From contig JAPLGF010000273.1 in the NCBI GenBank assembly GCA_026390275.1, positions 1 through 10,494 of the forward strand: DNA of 10,494 bases, read 5' to 3'. The notes beneath the pieces are model-generated. The model searched no databases. It worked only from the letters and a program-made list of their open reading frames with translations, and was not told the origin of the DNA. A program made the translations under genes and the position numbers. This stretch comes from Candidatus Atribacteria bacterium (lineage in GTDB: Bacteria; Atribacterota; Atribacteria; Atribacterales; Atribacteraceae). Shown piece by piece: positions 1 through 6,724 of the stretch. The number at the start of each line of letters is the position of its first letter. Within the stretch, counting starts at the first letter, position 1.

Positions 1-326
1 GGAAGAACGAAGAAGAGGGTCAGAACGTTCTTCACCACCCTTCCCACATTCCCATAGAGTGTCAGGGCAACGGCAATCCCCAAAAGGAGCGTTCCCACCA
101 CCGTGATGATTTCCCAGTAAAAGGAAACTTTCAGGGAATTCCAGAATCGCCGGTCGGAAAACAGTTTGATGTAATTTTCTAGACCAACAAAACTGGAATT
201 TGGTGACTGCAGAGTTTGATCGCGGAGGGAGAGATTGACTGCTTCGATTAAAGGAAAAACCGAGAGCAGGAGACCAATGATAACCGCAGGAGAGAGGAAC
301 AAAATTATAAATTGTTTTTTTGTCAC
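1..326 (-). CDS. ABC sugar transporter permease, MalF/UgpA type (3' part outside window)
   Basis: Inner-membrane permease of a binding-protein-dependent sugar importer. About 108 N-terminal codons are visible, and the reading frame runs off the left edge. The chosen start is GTG, giving VTKKQF followed by a hydrophobic first membrane segment (about residues 6-27, FIILFLSPAVIIGLLLSVFPL). Next comes the motif FVGLENYIKLFSD, which is typical of the periplasmic loop of MalF-type permeases, and then a second hydrophobic stretch (about 76-92). It follows the solute-binding protein gene on the same strand, the usual order in these operons. A GGGG stretch about 8 nt upstream is only a modest ribosome-binding site, and the GTG overlaps the TGA of a small upstream ORF, so translation may be coupled. 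The substrate cannot be told. The family call is firm; the start is less certain, because a one-base change in a T8 run upstream would extend the protein. Confidence 0.85.
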   Translation of the reverse strand, partial: MTKKQFIILFLSPAVIIGLLLSVFPLIEAVNLSLRDQTLQSPNSSFVGLENYIKLFSDRRFWNSLKVSFYWEIITVVGTLLLGIAVALTLYGNVGRVVKNVLTLFFVL

Positions 327-448
327 GTAAGATACCCCGAATAGAAAAGTGAGCAGGGAGTAGGACGTGGTAAGCAATAGAAGACAAAAAAAAGGATTAT
401 TTTATTTACTGAAAAAGCATTTCTACGTAATTTTCTTGTCGAGCTCAT
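323..448 (-). CDS. Possible 41-aa small ORF coupled to the permease, or a frameshifted permease N-terminus
   Basis: An ATG preceded by a strong GAGGAG ribosome-binding site with 8-nt spacing opens a 41-codon frame. It has a basic N-terminus (MSSTRKLRRN) and then a hydrophobic stretch (IILFFVFYCL). It ends at a TGA that overlaps the permease GTG (sequence GTGA). The frame crosses a run of eight T on the coding strand (positions 382-375). One additional T would join this ORF in frame to the permease and give it an extra N-terminal hydrophobic segment. It could be a genuine coupling or leader peptide, a sequencing or natural frameshift, or a slippery site. I recognise no family. The ribosome-binding site is better than the one seen for the permease itself. 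Confidence 0.35.
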   Translation of the reverse strand: MSSTRKLRRNAFSVNKIILFFVFYCLPRPTPCSLFYSGYLT

Positions 449-472
449 CAGTTTATCTCCTCAATGTTTTTG

Positions 473-522
473 CCAAAAAGCACAGAAAGACTTCAGGATT
501 GAACAGCAAAGCCTTTCTGTGC
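473..522 (-). terminator. Intercistronic hairpin with short T-tract after the solute-binding protein gene
   Basis: On the minus strand a perfect 10-bp stem (GCACAGAAAG, 522-513, with CTTTCTGTGC, 489-480) encloses a 23-nt loop and is followed by TTTTTGG. It lies 17 nt after the binding-protein stop codon and before the permease. The long loop and five-T tract suggest a leaky terminator or an mRNA-stabilising hairpin. Such structures are common in these operons, where the binding protein is needed in excess over the membrane subunits. Confidence 0.5.
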
Positions 523-538
523 TATGTAGGAACCGGTT

Positions 539-1840
539 CTACTTCTTGGCTGATTTGGCGAAAACATCCTTGGCGAAGTTGACGGCTTCATCCAGTGAGG
601 CTTTGATATCGGTCTTGGTTCCGGCAAAAAGTTCTTCCAGGATGATACCTAAGTTATCTCCGATTTCTGGCCACTCTGGTTTTTGCATGATAAGCATCTT
701 GGTGATCTTGTTGGCTTCTTTGATCGCAGCGACTGCTTCCGGGAAAGATTTGGCAAACTCGGTGAATTCCGGAGAACCCATACTGCTTGCCCGCATAACC
801 ACTTCGGCGCTTGCTTTGTTTACTATTCGTTTTATTTCATTTTCTTTACTGGTGAACCAGCCGATAAATTCTCCCGCTGCTTTCCGTACTTTTTCGTCTT
901 TGCAGCCGGGAACAGAAATACCGATCCCGTGGCTGAAACCGGAGGAGAAGGCACCTCCTGGTCCCGCTGGACAGGTAATATATCCGGTCTTGCCAGCAAT
1001 TTGGGATTTCTGGGGATCTTCGCAGAAGGTCAGGAATACCACGGTATCCCAGAAAGTCGCCACTTTACCAGACCGGAATGCTTCAATACAATCAGACCAG
1101 GAGAAGGTGGCACAGCCGGGAGGAGAGTTTTTGATGAGTTCAATGTAGAATTCGGTGGCTTTCACGGCTTCCGGAGAATTGAAGACCGGTTCGTCTTTTT
1201 CGTTCAAATACTTCCCACCAAAAGAGTACAATGTTGGGGTCCATCTCCACACGTTCATGCCAGAACCCCGGAGACCGCGGGTGGCGGTTCCATACATGTC
1301 CGGAGCTTTTTCATTGAACTTTTTGATGATAGCCATCCATTCGTCAAACGTTTTTGGTGCGGTGAAACCATTTTCCTGGAAGAGATCCTTACGGTACATC
1401 AACCAATCGCCAGCACCAACCACCGGAGCAGCATATGGTATGTCCTTCCAGCTGAGAATACTAACGTAGGATGGAAAGAAATCATTAAAATCATACTTTT
1501 CTGGGAAGTAGTCTTTTATTGGATAAACCCAACCAGCGTTTCCGAACTCGGGAATATTCGCTTCGTCAAGATAGTAGACCTGGTATGACCCGGTCCCCAT
1601 CGAAGCATCCAACCGTTCTTTGGATCTCCTTTCCAATTCATCAAAGTACCTGATGTTGACCTTCATACCGGTTTCTTGTTCCAGAGTCGGAATATCTTTC
1701 TGAATTAAATCCCATTCCGGACGAGGTTGCGCAATGACATTGATGGTTATTCCTTCATAAGGTTTTTCTGCCGCATAGGAAGCACAGGTCAGCAATGCTA
1801 ATAGACTGGTGATCAATAGAATTTTTACGATCGTTTTCAC
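539..1840 (-). CDS. Extracellular solute-binding protein of a sugar ABC transporter (family 1)
   Basis: A 433-residue periplasmic or cell-surface binding protein that delivers a sugar-type ligand to the permease encoded next. The start is GTG at 1840, preceded by a strong GAGGAGGG six nt upstream. Residues 1-23 form a signal peptide: basic MKTIVK, then a hydrophobic core, ending ASYA with probable cleavage before AEKPYEG. A Cys at residue 19 is in a poor lipobox context (LLTC), so a lipoprotein is less likely. The mature part shows the family-1 pattern: an N-terminal strand (ITINVIAQ), a helix with PTLEQETGMKVNIRY, YQVYYLDEANIPEFGNAGWVYPI, then WLMYRKDLFQENGFTAPKTFDEW in the first lobe, and a C-terminal helical tail (EIGDNLGIILEELFAGTKTDIKASLDEAVNFAKDV). 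Length is normal. The ligand is not deducible. A long leader with a candidate promoter lies upstream. Confidence 0.93.
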   Translation of the reverse strand: MKTIVKILLITSLLALLTCASYAAEKPYEGITINVIAQPRPEWDLIQKDIPTLEQETGMKVNIRYFDELERRSKERLDASMGTGSYQVYYLDEANIPEFGNAGWVYPIKDYFPEKYDFNDFFPSYVSILSWKDIPYAAPVVGAGDWLMYRKDLFQENGFTAPKTFDEWMAIIKKFNEKAPDMYGTATRGLRGSGMNVWRWTPTLYSFGGKYLNEKDEPVFNSPEAVKATEFYIELIKNSPPGCATFSWSDCIEAFRSGKVATFWDTVVFLTFCEDPQKSQIAGKTGYITCPAGPGGAFSSGFSHGIGISVPGCKDEKVRKAAGEFIGWFTSKENEIKRIVNKASAEVVMRASSMGSPEFTEFAKSFPEAVAAIKEANKITKMLIMQKPEWPEIGDNLGIILEELFAGTKTDIKASLDEAVNFAKDVFAKSAKK

Positions 1841-1920
1841 ACTTATCCCTCCTCAAGTAGAACTGTGGATGTTCATCTCAAGTGCTGAAACGTTAACAAT
1901 TACACTAAAGCCATATTGCA

Positions 1921-1934
1921 TTTCAGAAGATTTC
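1921..1934. repeat. 14-nt direct repeat, copy 1 (TTTCAGAAGATTTC)
   Basis: This copy is identical to the sequence at 2085-2098. It lies in the non-coding leader of the solute-binding protein gene, about 110 nt downstream of the predicted transcription start. It may be an operator half-site; no regulator is identifiable. Confidence 0.5.
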
Positions 1935-2052
1935 ATTCATAATTCGAACGATGTATGGAATAATCCCCGATCTGGTATTTCCCTTTATTCCATTCCCACC
2001 CCCCTTTTGTTCATTCCCCTCTCTATCCGTATTGGCTGACCCCCTTCATACT

Positions 2053-2080
2053 ATCATACCAAAAGGAATTGAACTATCAA
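2053..2080 (-). promoter_or_regulatory. Candidate sigma-70-type promoter for the transporter operon
   Basis: On the minus strand TTGATA (2080-2075) and TATGAT (2058-2053) are separated by 16 bp, and each hexamer matches the consensus at five of six positions. Transcription would start near 2046 and leave a leader of about 205 nt before the binding-protein GTG. The leader is purine-rich at 2030-1975, with several G runs. A copy of the 14-nt repeat abuts the -35 box. The rest of the 1841-2131 interval holds no convincing gene. Confidence 0.45.
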
Positions 2081-2084
2081 TTAT

Positions 2085-2098
2085 TTTCAGAAGATTTC
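2085..2098. repeat. 14-nt direct repeat, copy 2 (TTTCAGAAGATTTC)
   Basis: This copy lies four bases upstream of the predicted -35 box of the transporter promoter, in the same orientation as copy 1 and 164 bp away from it. An activator or looping-repressor site is a reasonable guess, not shown. Confidence 0.5.
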
Positions 2099-2131
2099 TG
2101 TCTCGATAAATGGAAAGAGTGCTGGATATAC

Positions 2132-2151
2132 TGTACCCCAAAAACTGGACA
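2132..2151 (+). repeat. Left terminal inverted repeat of the IS3-type remnant
   Basis: The sequence starts TGTACCCCAAAAACTGGACA. This has the TG terminus followed by a C-rich, A-rich and TGGACA pattern seen at the ends of many IS3-family elements, and it stands about 60 bp ahead of orfA. No matching right end is found in the window. Confidence 0.7.
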
Positions 2152-2213
2152 ATGAGTTAAGGTGATAAAATACTCCTGGTTGAGTAAAAAGGAGATACCA
2201 AAGGGAGAAATCA

Positions 2214-2516
2214 ATCAGAAAAAGATACGATGGAACCTTCAAAGCTCAAGTCGCTCTGGAAGCCATCAAAGGACAAAAAACCTTAGTCCAAATTGCCGGA
2301 GAGCACAGTATCCACCCCCACCAGATGGTCCAGTGGAAAAAACAGCTTTTAGAGGAGATTCCTAAAATCTTCTCCCGGAAACGAAACCAGGAGGAGAAGT
2401 CAAAAGAAGAAAAAGAATCGGAACTCTACCGACAAATCGGACAGCTCAAAGTGGAGCTGGATTGGGTGAAAAAAAAATCTGGATTGCTCAGTGAAAGAGA
2501 AAAGACCATGGATTGA
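2214..2516 (+). pseudogene. IS3-family transposase orfA remnant (helix-turn-helix)
   Basis: The frame reads RKRYDGTFKAQVALEAIKGQKTLVQIAGEHSIHPHQMVQWKKQ and continues into a charged coiled-coil segment (SELYRQIGQLKVELDWVKKKSGLL). This is the classical IS3 orfA layout of an N-terminal helix-turn-helix and a C-terminal leucine-zipper-like helix. No ATG, GTG or TTG precedes the domain in this frame. At the expected position, six nt after GGGAG, the codon is ATC, which looks like a mutated ATG. An ATG at 2325 would remove the DNA-binding part. The gene ends at TGA 2514-2516, just after a run of nine A. I treat it as inactive; initiation at ATC cannot be ruled out but is unlikely. Confidence 0.75.
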
Positions 2517-2634
2517 TCTGGCATTCGGTGACATTTCTCTTTCCCGGCAGGGTGAGCTTTTAGAGCTCTCCCGTTCCGGATATTACTACCAGCCGGTACC
2601 GGTGAGGGAGGAGGATCTCATTTCTAGGCTTTGA
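2491..2634 (+). pseudogene. IS3-family transposase orfB, N-terminal fragment
   Basis: The frame beginning VKEKRPWIDLAFGDISLSRQGELLELSRSGYYYQPVPVREEDLISRL is the well-known N-terminal region of IS3 orfB proteins (consensus-like SxxRQCELLGLSRSSYYY). It is cut off by TGA after 47 codons. A complete orfB has roughly 270-290 residues with a DDE integrase core, all of which is missing. The frame is +1 relative to orfA, not the -1 expected for the usual programmed frameshift, which fits indel decay around the A9 run at 2469-2477. Confidence 0.75.
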
Positions 2635-2665
2635 TACGATCATTCAACAGGAGAACTGTCACAGT

Positions 2666-3778
2666 TCAGTAACCCATCAGCTGGTAAGATGTCTCTAAAA
2701 ACTCCTGGACCTTCACCCCATCATCGATGGTGGCACCGATGGATGCCTTTCCGGCCAGACGGAGAAGAAAGTCGTGAGCACTGGCAATGTGGAAGCGATC
2801 CCAGCCCACGGCAAATTTTCCGGGGATTTTATTCGGTGCGGGATATTGCTGGACCGTCTCAATGAATTGAAAACCACGGTCACCTCCGTAGGGTCCGGAA
2901 TTCCTGGTACTATCGTAGACTTCTAAGTAATTCGGCTGCAGGGAGTGATAGCGGAGAGCGCCTTTCTGTCCTTCGATCTCTAATCGGAGCTCATCACAGC
3001 TTCCGGTGGCAAAGCGGCTGGTTTCCAGGGTACCAGGAGCACCGGATCTTAGTTCAAAATCCACCTGTGACCAGTCATCCACCAGGACTGCTTCCCGTTT
3101 GTTGGAGTTTACGCTCACCGGGCGTTCGGGGATAAAGGTTTTTCCCCGTGCCGAGACAACCCGCATTTCACCAAGCAGGAAGCGAATGAGATCTACACCA
3201 TGGGAGCCGAGATCATAGAGCGCTCCTCCACCCGCTAGGTCCTTCCGCAGGCGCCAGCTCATGGGTCGTTGGGGATCACCATAACCCGAATGGAGATAGG
3301 TGGCACGTATCCGGTACACTTCCCCCAAGAAACCTTCCCCGATCAGTTGCTTTGCCCGGAGAATGGGTGGGGCAAAGCGGTTCTGGAAGGACATTCCAAA
3401 AATCAGGTGATGATCAAGAATAATAGCTCGAATATCTTTCGCCTCCGCCAGGTTCATCGCCAGAGGCTTGTCACAATAGATTGCTTTGTGATATTGGGCA
3501 GCTTTTTCCACTGCCCTACGGTGAAAAGCGTTGGGGAGCGCAACCACCATCACATCGATATCATCGCTACTACAAAGTTCATCCATGGAAGGAGTTACAA
3601 ACGAAATACCGGTCTCTTCCTGAGCTCGTCGGGCAGTCTCCTCCCGGGAGGTACAAATTCCTCGGATTTCCGGAAGGAAGGGAAGTTCCCCATAATAAAA
3701 AGGAACAGAGGTGAAGGCCAGGGCATGAACTCGTCCAATAAAGCCGAATCCGGCGATTCCGATCCCGATCCGTTCCAT
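2666..3778 (-). CDS. Gfo/Idh/MocA-family NAD(P)-dependent oxidoreductase
   Basis: A 370-residue cytoplasmic dehydrogenase of the family that oxidises sugars, inositols and related polyols. The N-terminal Rossmann fold has GFGFIG (residues 10-15). The substrate-side lysine lies in YCDKP (Lys104; the family motif is usually EKP, here DKP). The C-terminal domain has GGGALYDLGSHGVDL (Asp189, His193, the usual catalytic-site pattern). Length is normal. ATG 3778 lies one base after the serS stop codon, so the gene is probably translated from the serS transcript, and it is the last gene before the IS remnant. The exact substrate is unknown. The nearby sugar kinase and sugar importer suggest a sugar acid or polyol, but that is context only. 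A 6-bp palindromic hairpin without a T-tract follows the stop (2665-2651). Confidence 0.92.
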   Translation of the reverse strand: MERIGIGIAGFGFIGRVHALAFTSVPFYYGELPFLPEIRGICTSREETARRAQEETGISFVTPSMDELCSSDDIDVMVVALPNAFHRRAVEKAAQYHKAIYCDKPLAMNLAEAKDIRAIILDHHLIFGMSFQNRFAPPILRAKQLIGEGFLGEVYRIRATYLHSGYGDPQRPMSWRLRKDLAGGGALYDLGSHGVDLIRFLLGEMRVVSARGKTFIPERPVSVNSNKREAVLVDDWSQVDFELRSGAPGTLETSRFATGSCDELRLEIEGQKGALRYHSLQPNYLEVYDSTRNSGPYGGDRGFQFIETVQQYPAPNKIPGKFAVGWDRFHIASAHDFLLRLAGKASIGATIDDGVKVQEFLETSYQLMGY

Positions 3779-3779
3779 G

Positions 3780-5063
3780 CTACATCACTCGGTATTGAGG
3801 GGCGAGGAGCTCCGTTCCCGACATATAGGGTCGTAACACCTCCGGAACCACCACGGTTCCGTTCTCCTGCTGATAATTCTCGATCACCGCCACCAGGGTC
3901 CGTCCGATGGCCAGACCGGAACCATTAAGGGTGTGGACGAAGAACGTTTTCCCCGATTTGGAACGATAGCGAATATTAGCCCGACGGGCCTGGAAGTCTT
4001 CAAAATTGCTGCAAGAGGAAATCTCCCGGTAAGTTTTCTGGGAAGGAATCCACACTTCGATATCGTACGTCTTCGCAGACGAAAAACCCAGATCTCCGGT
4101 ACTCAACGCCACCACCCGGTACGGGAGCCCCAGAATCTGCAGGACTTCTTCCGCATCGGCTAAGAGCTTCTCTAATTCCTGGTAGGACGTCTCGGGATGA
4201 ACAAATTTCACCAGTTCCACTTTGTTGAACTGGTGCTGCCGGATGAGCCCCCGCACATCTTTGCCATATGAACCGGCTTCCCGGCGGAAACAGGCGGTAT
4301 AGGCAGTGTAGTAGATGGGAAGCAGTTCTTCCGGGAGAATTTCGTCGGCATGGAGATTAGTGACCGGGACCTCGGCCGTGGGAATCAGATACAGGTCATC
4401 CTGGCAGCGGTAGAGTTCCTCGGAAAACTTGGGGAGTTGACCGGTTCCGGTCATGGATTTCGCATTGACCAGAAAAGGAGGAAAGATTTCCTGATAGCCA
4501 TGTTTGCACGTATGAAGATCCAGCATAAAGTTCATCAATGCCCGTTCAAGTTTTGCTCCCTGCCCCTTGAGAACCGTGAAACGGGAAGATGAAATCTTGG
4601 TACCCCGTTCAAAATCCAGGATGTCCAGCCCTTCTCCGATATCCCAATGGGGACGCGGTTCAAAATCAAAACACCGGGGTTCCCCCCAGCACCTCATCCC
4701 CACGTTGTCACTCTCATCTTTTCCTATGGGGACACTAGAATGGGGAATGTTTGGAATCCAGAGCAGTTTTTCCCTCCACTGTTCTTCCCATACCTTCAGT
4801 TCCGTATCCACATCCCGAATGTGATCCCCGATGTCCTGCATCTCCTTCATGATGGCGGAAGGATCTTTACCTTCTTTTTTGAGATAACCAATCTTTTTGG
4901 ATTCTTCATTCCGTTTCTGCTTCAGGGCATCTGCTTCCTGTTGAAGTTCTCTCCGCTTCCCATCGAGCTCAAACAGGGAATCGAGATTCACTTCCGTATT
5001 CCGATTACGCAGTGCTTCTTCGACCTTTTCTCTATTCTCTCTGATCCATTTCCAATCCAGCAT
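3780..5063 (-). CDS. serS: Seryl-tRNA synthetase
   Basis: Charges tRNA-Ser with serine (class II synthetase, cytoplasm). The 427-residue length is normal for the bacterial type. The N-terminal helical arm that grips the long variable arm of tRNA-Ser spans about residues 28-100. The serine-binding TAEVPVTN is at 229-236, motif 2 is CFRREAGSYGKD (258-269), and motif 3 is LNGSGLAIGRTLVAVIENYQ (379-398, with the motif arginine at 388). The class II sequence is complete, with no missing key residue. ATG 5063 has AGGAG nine nt upstream. The gene lies 72 nt after rtcB and one nt before the oxidoreductase. No T-box is found directly in front of it; the only serine T-box in the window is about 4.5 kb upstream, ahead of the serine biosynthesis genes. 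Confidence 0.98.
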   Translation of the reverse strand: MLDWKWIRENREKVEEALRNRNTEVNLDSLFELDGKRRELQQEADALKQKRNEESKKIGYLKKEGKDPSAIMKEMQDIGDHIRDVDTELKVWEEQWREKLLWIPNIPHSSVPIGKDESDNVGMRCWGEPRCFDFEPRPHWDIGEGLDILDFERGTKISSSRFTVLKGQGAKLERALMNFMLDLHTCKHGYQEIFPPFLVNAKSMTGTGQLPKFSEELYRCQDDLYLIPTAEVPVTNLHADEILPEELLPIYYTAYTACFRREAGSYGKDVRGLIRQHQFNKVELVKFVHPETSYQELEKLLADAEEVLQILGLPYRVVALSTGDLGFSSAKTYDIEVWIPSQKTYREISSCSNFEDFQARRANIRYRSKSGKTFFVHTLNGSGLAIGRTLVAVIENYQQENGTVVVPEVLRPYMSGTELLAPQYRVM

Positions 5064-5105
5064 GATTGATTTCTCCTTTATGGAACAATAACGAGTAATC
5101 AGACA

Positions 5106-5129
5106 AACTTGTCACTCCCTGACAAAGTT
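5106..5129 (-). other. Hairpin between rtcB and serS
   Basis: On the minus strand AACTTTGTC (5129-5121) pairs with GACAAGTT (5113-5106) around a 7-nt loop, with one bulged T. It starts 7 nt after the rtcB stop. No real T-tract follows, so it is more likely an RNA-processing or stabilising hairpin than a terminator. Confidence 0.3.
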
Positions 5130-5135
5130 GTTTTC

Positions 5136-6593
5136 TTAGCCTTTCATCACCGCCATGGGCTTAGCGTAGGCAACACGCTGGGCCAGTCCGGCGTTTTCGA
5201 CAACTTCGATGACTTCTCCCACATCTTTATAGGCTTCCGAAATTTCCTCTCGCAGAGTGGCAGTACTCTCGGCCATGACCAGGATTCCTTTTTCCCGCAT
5301 CTCCTGGACGATGTTTCGTCCCCGGGATTTCCGATCGGCCTCGGAACGGCTCATCACCCGTCCTGCACCATGACAGGTGGATCCAAAACTTTCTTGTTCT
5401 GCCTGAGCGGTCCCCACCAGGATGTAGGAACCGGTTCCCATGTCCCCGGGAATGAGCACCGGCTGACCAACGTGTCGGTAAGTTTCCGGAACTTCCGATC
5501 GATTCGGACCCAGGGAACGGGTGGCTCCTTTGCGGTGAACACAAAGCTGAACAATTTTCCCCTTGACAGTGTACTTTTCCACCTTGGCGATGTTATGTGC
5601 CACATCGTAGAGAATGTGCATTCCCAAGTTGTGAGCAGATTTCTGGAATATTTTTTCGAAGGATTCCCGAATCCAGTGGGTAATGAGCTGGCGATTCGCC
5701 CAGGCATAATTGGCCGCCGCCGCCATGGCCGTAAAGTAGTGTTCACCTTCCGATGAGCAAAATGGGACGCAGGCTAATTGCCGGTCGGGAATAGTGATTC
5801 CATAACGTTTCGTGGCATTCTGCATGACATGGAGATGATCGGTGCAGATCTGATGACCAAACCCCCGGGACCCGGTATGCATCATCACGATGACCTGTCC
5901 GGGAAAAAGACCGAAAGCTCTGGCAGCAACGGGATGAAAAATTCGTTCCACCACTTCCACTTCTAAGAAATGATTTCCCGAACCGAGGGTCCCCAGCTGA
6001 TCCTTCCCCCGTTCGATGGCCTTGTCACTCACTGCCCCGGAATCCACTCCTTCCATGGCACCATTCTCTTCGATAAATGTACTATCCTCCCCCCAGCCAA
6101 ATCCTTTCTCCAAAACCGCCCTGGCACCCTGCTTCATCACCTTTTTGAGGTCGGGAATAGAAAAACGGATTTTCCCTTCCGAACCCACGCCGGATGGAAT
6201 ATTCTGAAAGAGTATCGCAAGGAGTCGTTCTTTTTGGGTAGCAACTTCTTCAATCATCAGATTGGTCTTGATGACCCGAACTCCACAGTTAATATCAAAA
6301 CCTACCCCACCCGGGGAAATGACTCCCTCTTCTCCGGTCGTCGCAGCCACCCCACCGATGGGAAATCCGTACCCCCAGTGAATATCCGGCATCGCCAAAG
6401 AACACCCAACGATCCCGGGGAGACACGCCACATTGGCCACCTGCTCCGGGGCTTGATCCTTTCGGATGTCGGCAATCATCTTCTCACTGGCATAAATCAA
6501 CCCATCGGTGAGCATCCCTTTTTTGTATTCCCGGGGAATCATCCATCGCCAGTTATCAATTCTTCTGAACGGTCCATTCCAAATTTCTGACAT
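5136..6593 (-). CDS. rtcB: RNA-splicing/repair ligase RtcB
   Basis: A GTP- and Mn-dependent ligase that joins RNA 2',3'-cyclic phosphate or 3'-phosphate ends to 5'-OH ends. In bacteria it is linked to repair of cleaved tRNA and rRNA. The protein has 485 residues. All expected metal and guanylation residues are visible: Asp100 and Cys103 in GVGFDINCGVRV, His208 in GSGNHF, His239 in HTGSRGFGHQ, His333 in DVAHN, and the nucleotidyl-acceptor His408 in TCHGAGR. The guanine-binding segment (HRKGATRSLGP, PVLIPGDMGTGSY) is intact. Nothing suggests a pseudogene or an intein. ATG 6593 has GAGG about 7 nt upstream. It is preceded by archease, its usual activator, and followed by serS. No rtcA or rtcR is seen, so the sigma-54-type control known in enterobacteria is not evident. 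Confidence 0.98.
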   Translation of the reverse strand: MSEIWNGPFRRIDNWRWMIPREYKKGMLTDGLIYASEKMIADIRKDQAPEQVANVACLPGIVGCSLAMPDIHWGYGFPIGGVAATTGEEGVISPGGVGFDINCGVRVIKTNLMIEEVATQKERLLAILFQNIPSGVGSEGKIRFSIPDLKKVMKQGARAVLEKGFGWGEDSTFIEENGAMEGVDSGAVSDKAIERGKDQLGTLGSGNHFLEVEVVERIFHPVAARAFGLFPGQVIVMMHTGSRGFGHQICTDHLHVMQNATKRYGITIPDRQLACVPFCSSEGEHYFTAMAAAANYAWANRQLITHWIRESFEKIFQKSAHNLGMHILYDVAHNIAKVEKYTVKGKIVQLCVHRKGATRSLGPNRSEVPETYRHVGQPVLIPGDMGTGSYILVGTAQAEQESFGSTCHGAGRVMSRSEADRKSRGRNIVQEMREKGILVMAESTATLREEISEAYKDVGEVIEVVENAGLAQRVAYAKPMAVMKG

Positions 6594-6686
6594 GGTATAA
6601 CCTCAAAAATTCCTCAATCCACCTTCACCTTTTAAAGTGGACGAAGGGGCTCTTATGACGTGAGTCACTTCAATTCAACACATCTG

Positions 6687-6709
6687 CCTGTGCGTGGCAC
6701 GCAGACAGG
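6687..6709. repeat. REP-like palindrome between archease and rtcB
   Basis: The plus strand reads CCTGT GCG TGGCA CGC AG ACAGG: an 8-bp GC-rich stem with a 2-nt bulge and 5-nt loop. It lies in the 131-bp gap between two genes that are otherwise expected to be co-transcribed. No T-tract follows on the minus strand. The form resembles dispersed repetitive palindromes; only one copy occurs in this window. Confidence 0.4.
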
Positions 6710-6724
6710 TCAACATTTTTTCAC

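Larger units (their letters stand above)
2132..2634 (+). mobile_element. Truncated, decayed IS3-family insertion sequence
   Basis: The left end carries a typical IS3-type terminal sequence (TGTACCCCAAAAACTGGACA). It is followed by remnants of orfA (helix-turn-helix protein) and the first tens of codons of orfB (integrase-type transposase). The DDE catalytic domain and the right terminal repeat are absent, so only about 0.5 kb of an expected 1.2-1.5 kb element remains. It sits between, and convergent with, the oxidoreductase gene. The right boundary is approximate, since recognisable transposase sequence stops near 2634. No target-site duplication can be checked because the right end is gone. 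The element cannot move by itself. Confidence 0.8.

Noticed and set aside
1884..1900. AACGTT-centred, LacI-operator-like sequence (TGAAACGTTAAC) upstream of the binding-protein gene
   Set aside because: The dyad symmetry extends over only six bases, and the outer positions do not match. Too weak to call an operator.
1975..2030. Purine-rich leader with several G runs as a possible G-quadruplex
   Set aside because: The G tracts are uneven and one loop is about 11 nt. There is no support beyond base composition.
2651..2665. GAACTGTCACAGTTC palindrome after the oxidoreductase stop as a terminator
   Set aside because: Only a 6-bp stem with a 3-nt loop and no T-tract on either strand.
5064..5135. 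A separate T-box or leader directly before serS
   Set aside because: Only 72 bp are available, with a small hairpin and no T-box core sequence. The only T-box is at 9624-9850.
5970..6590. Long plus-strand open frame opposite rtcB
   Set aside because: It is antisense to a complete, highly conserved rtcB and has no recognisable domain, so it is a shadow frame. Similar frames opposite serS, serA, the aminotransferase and the binding protein were discarded for the same reason.
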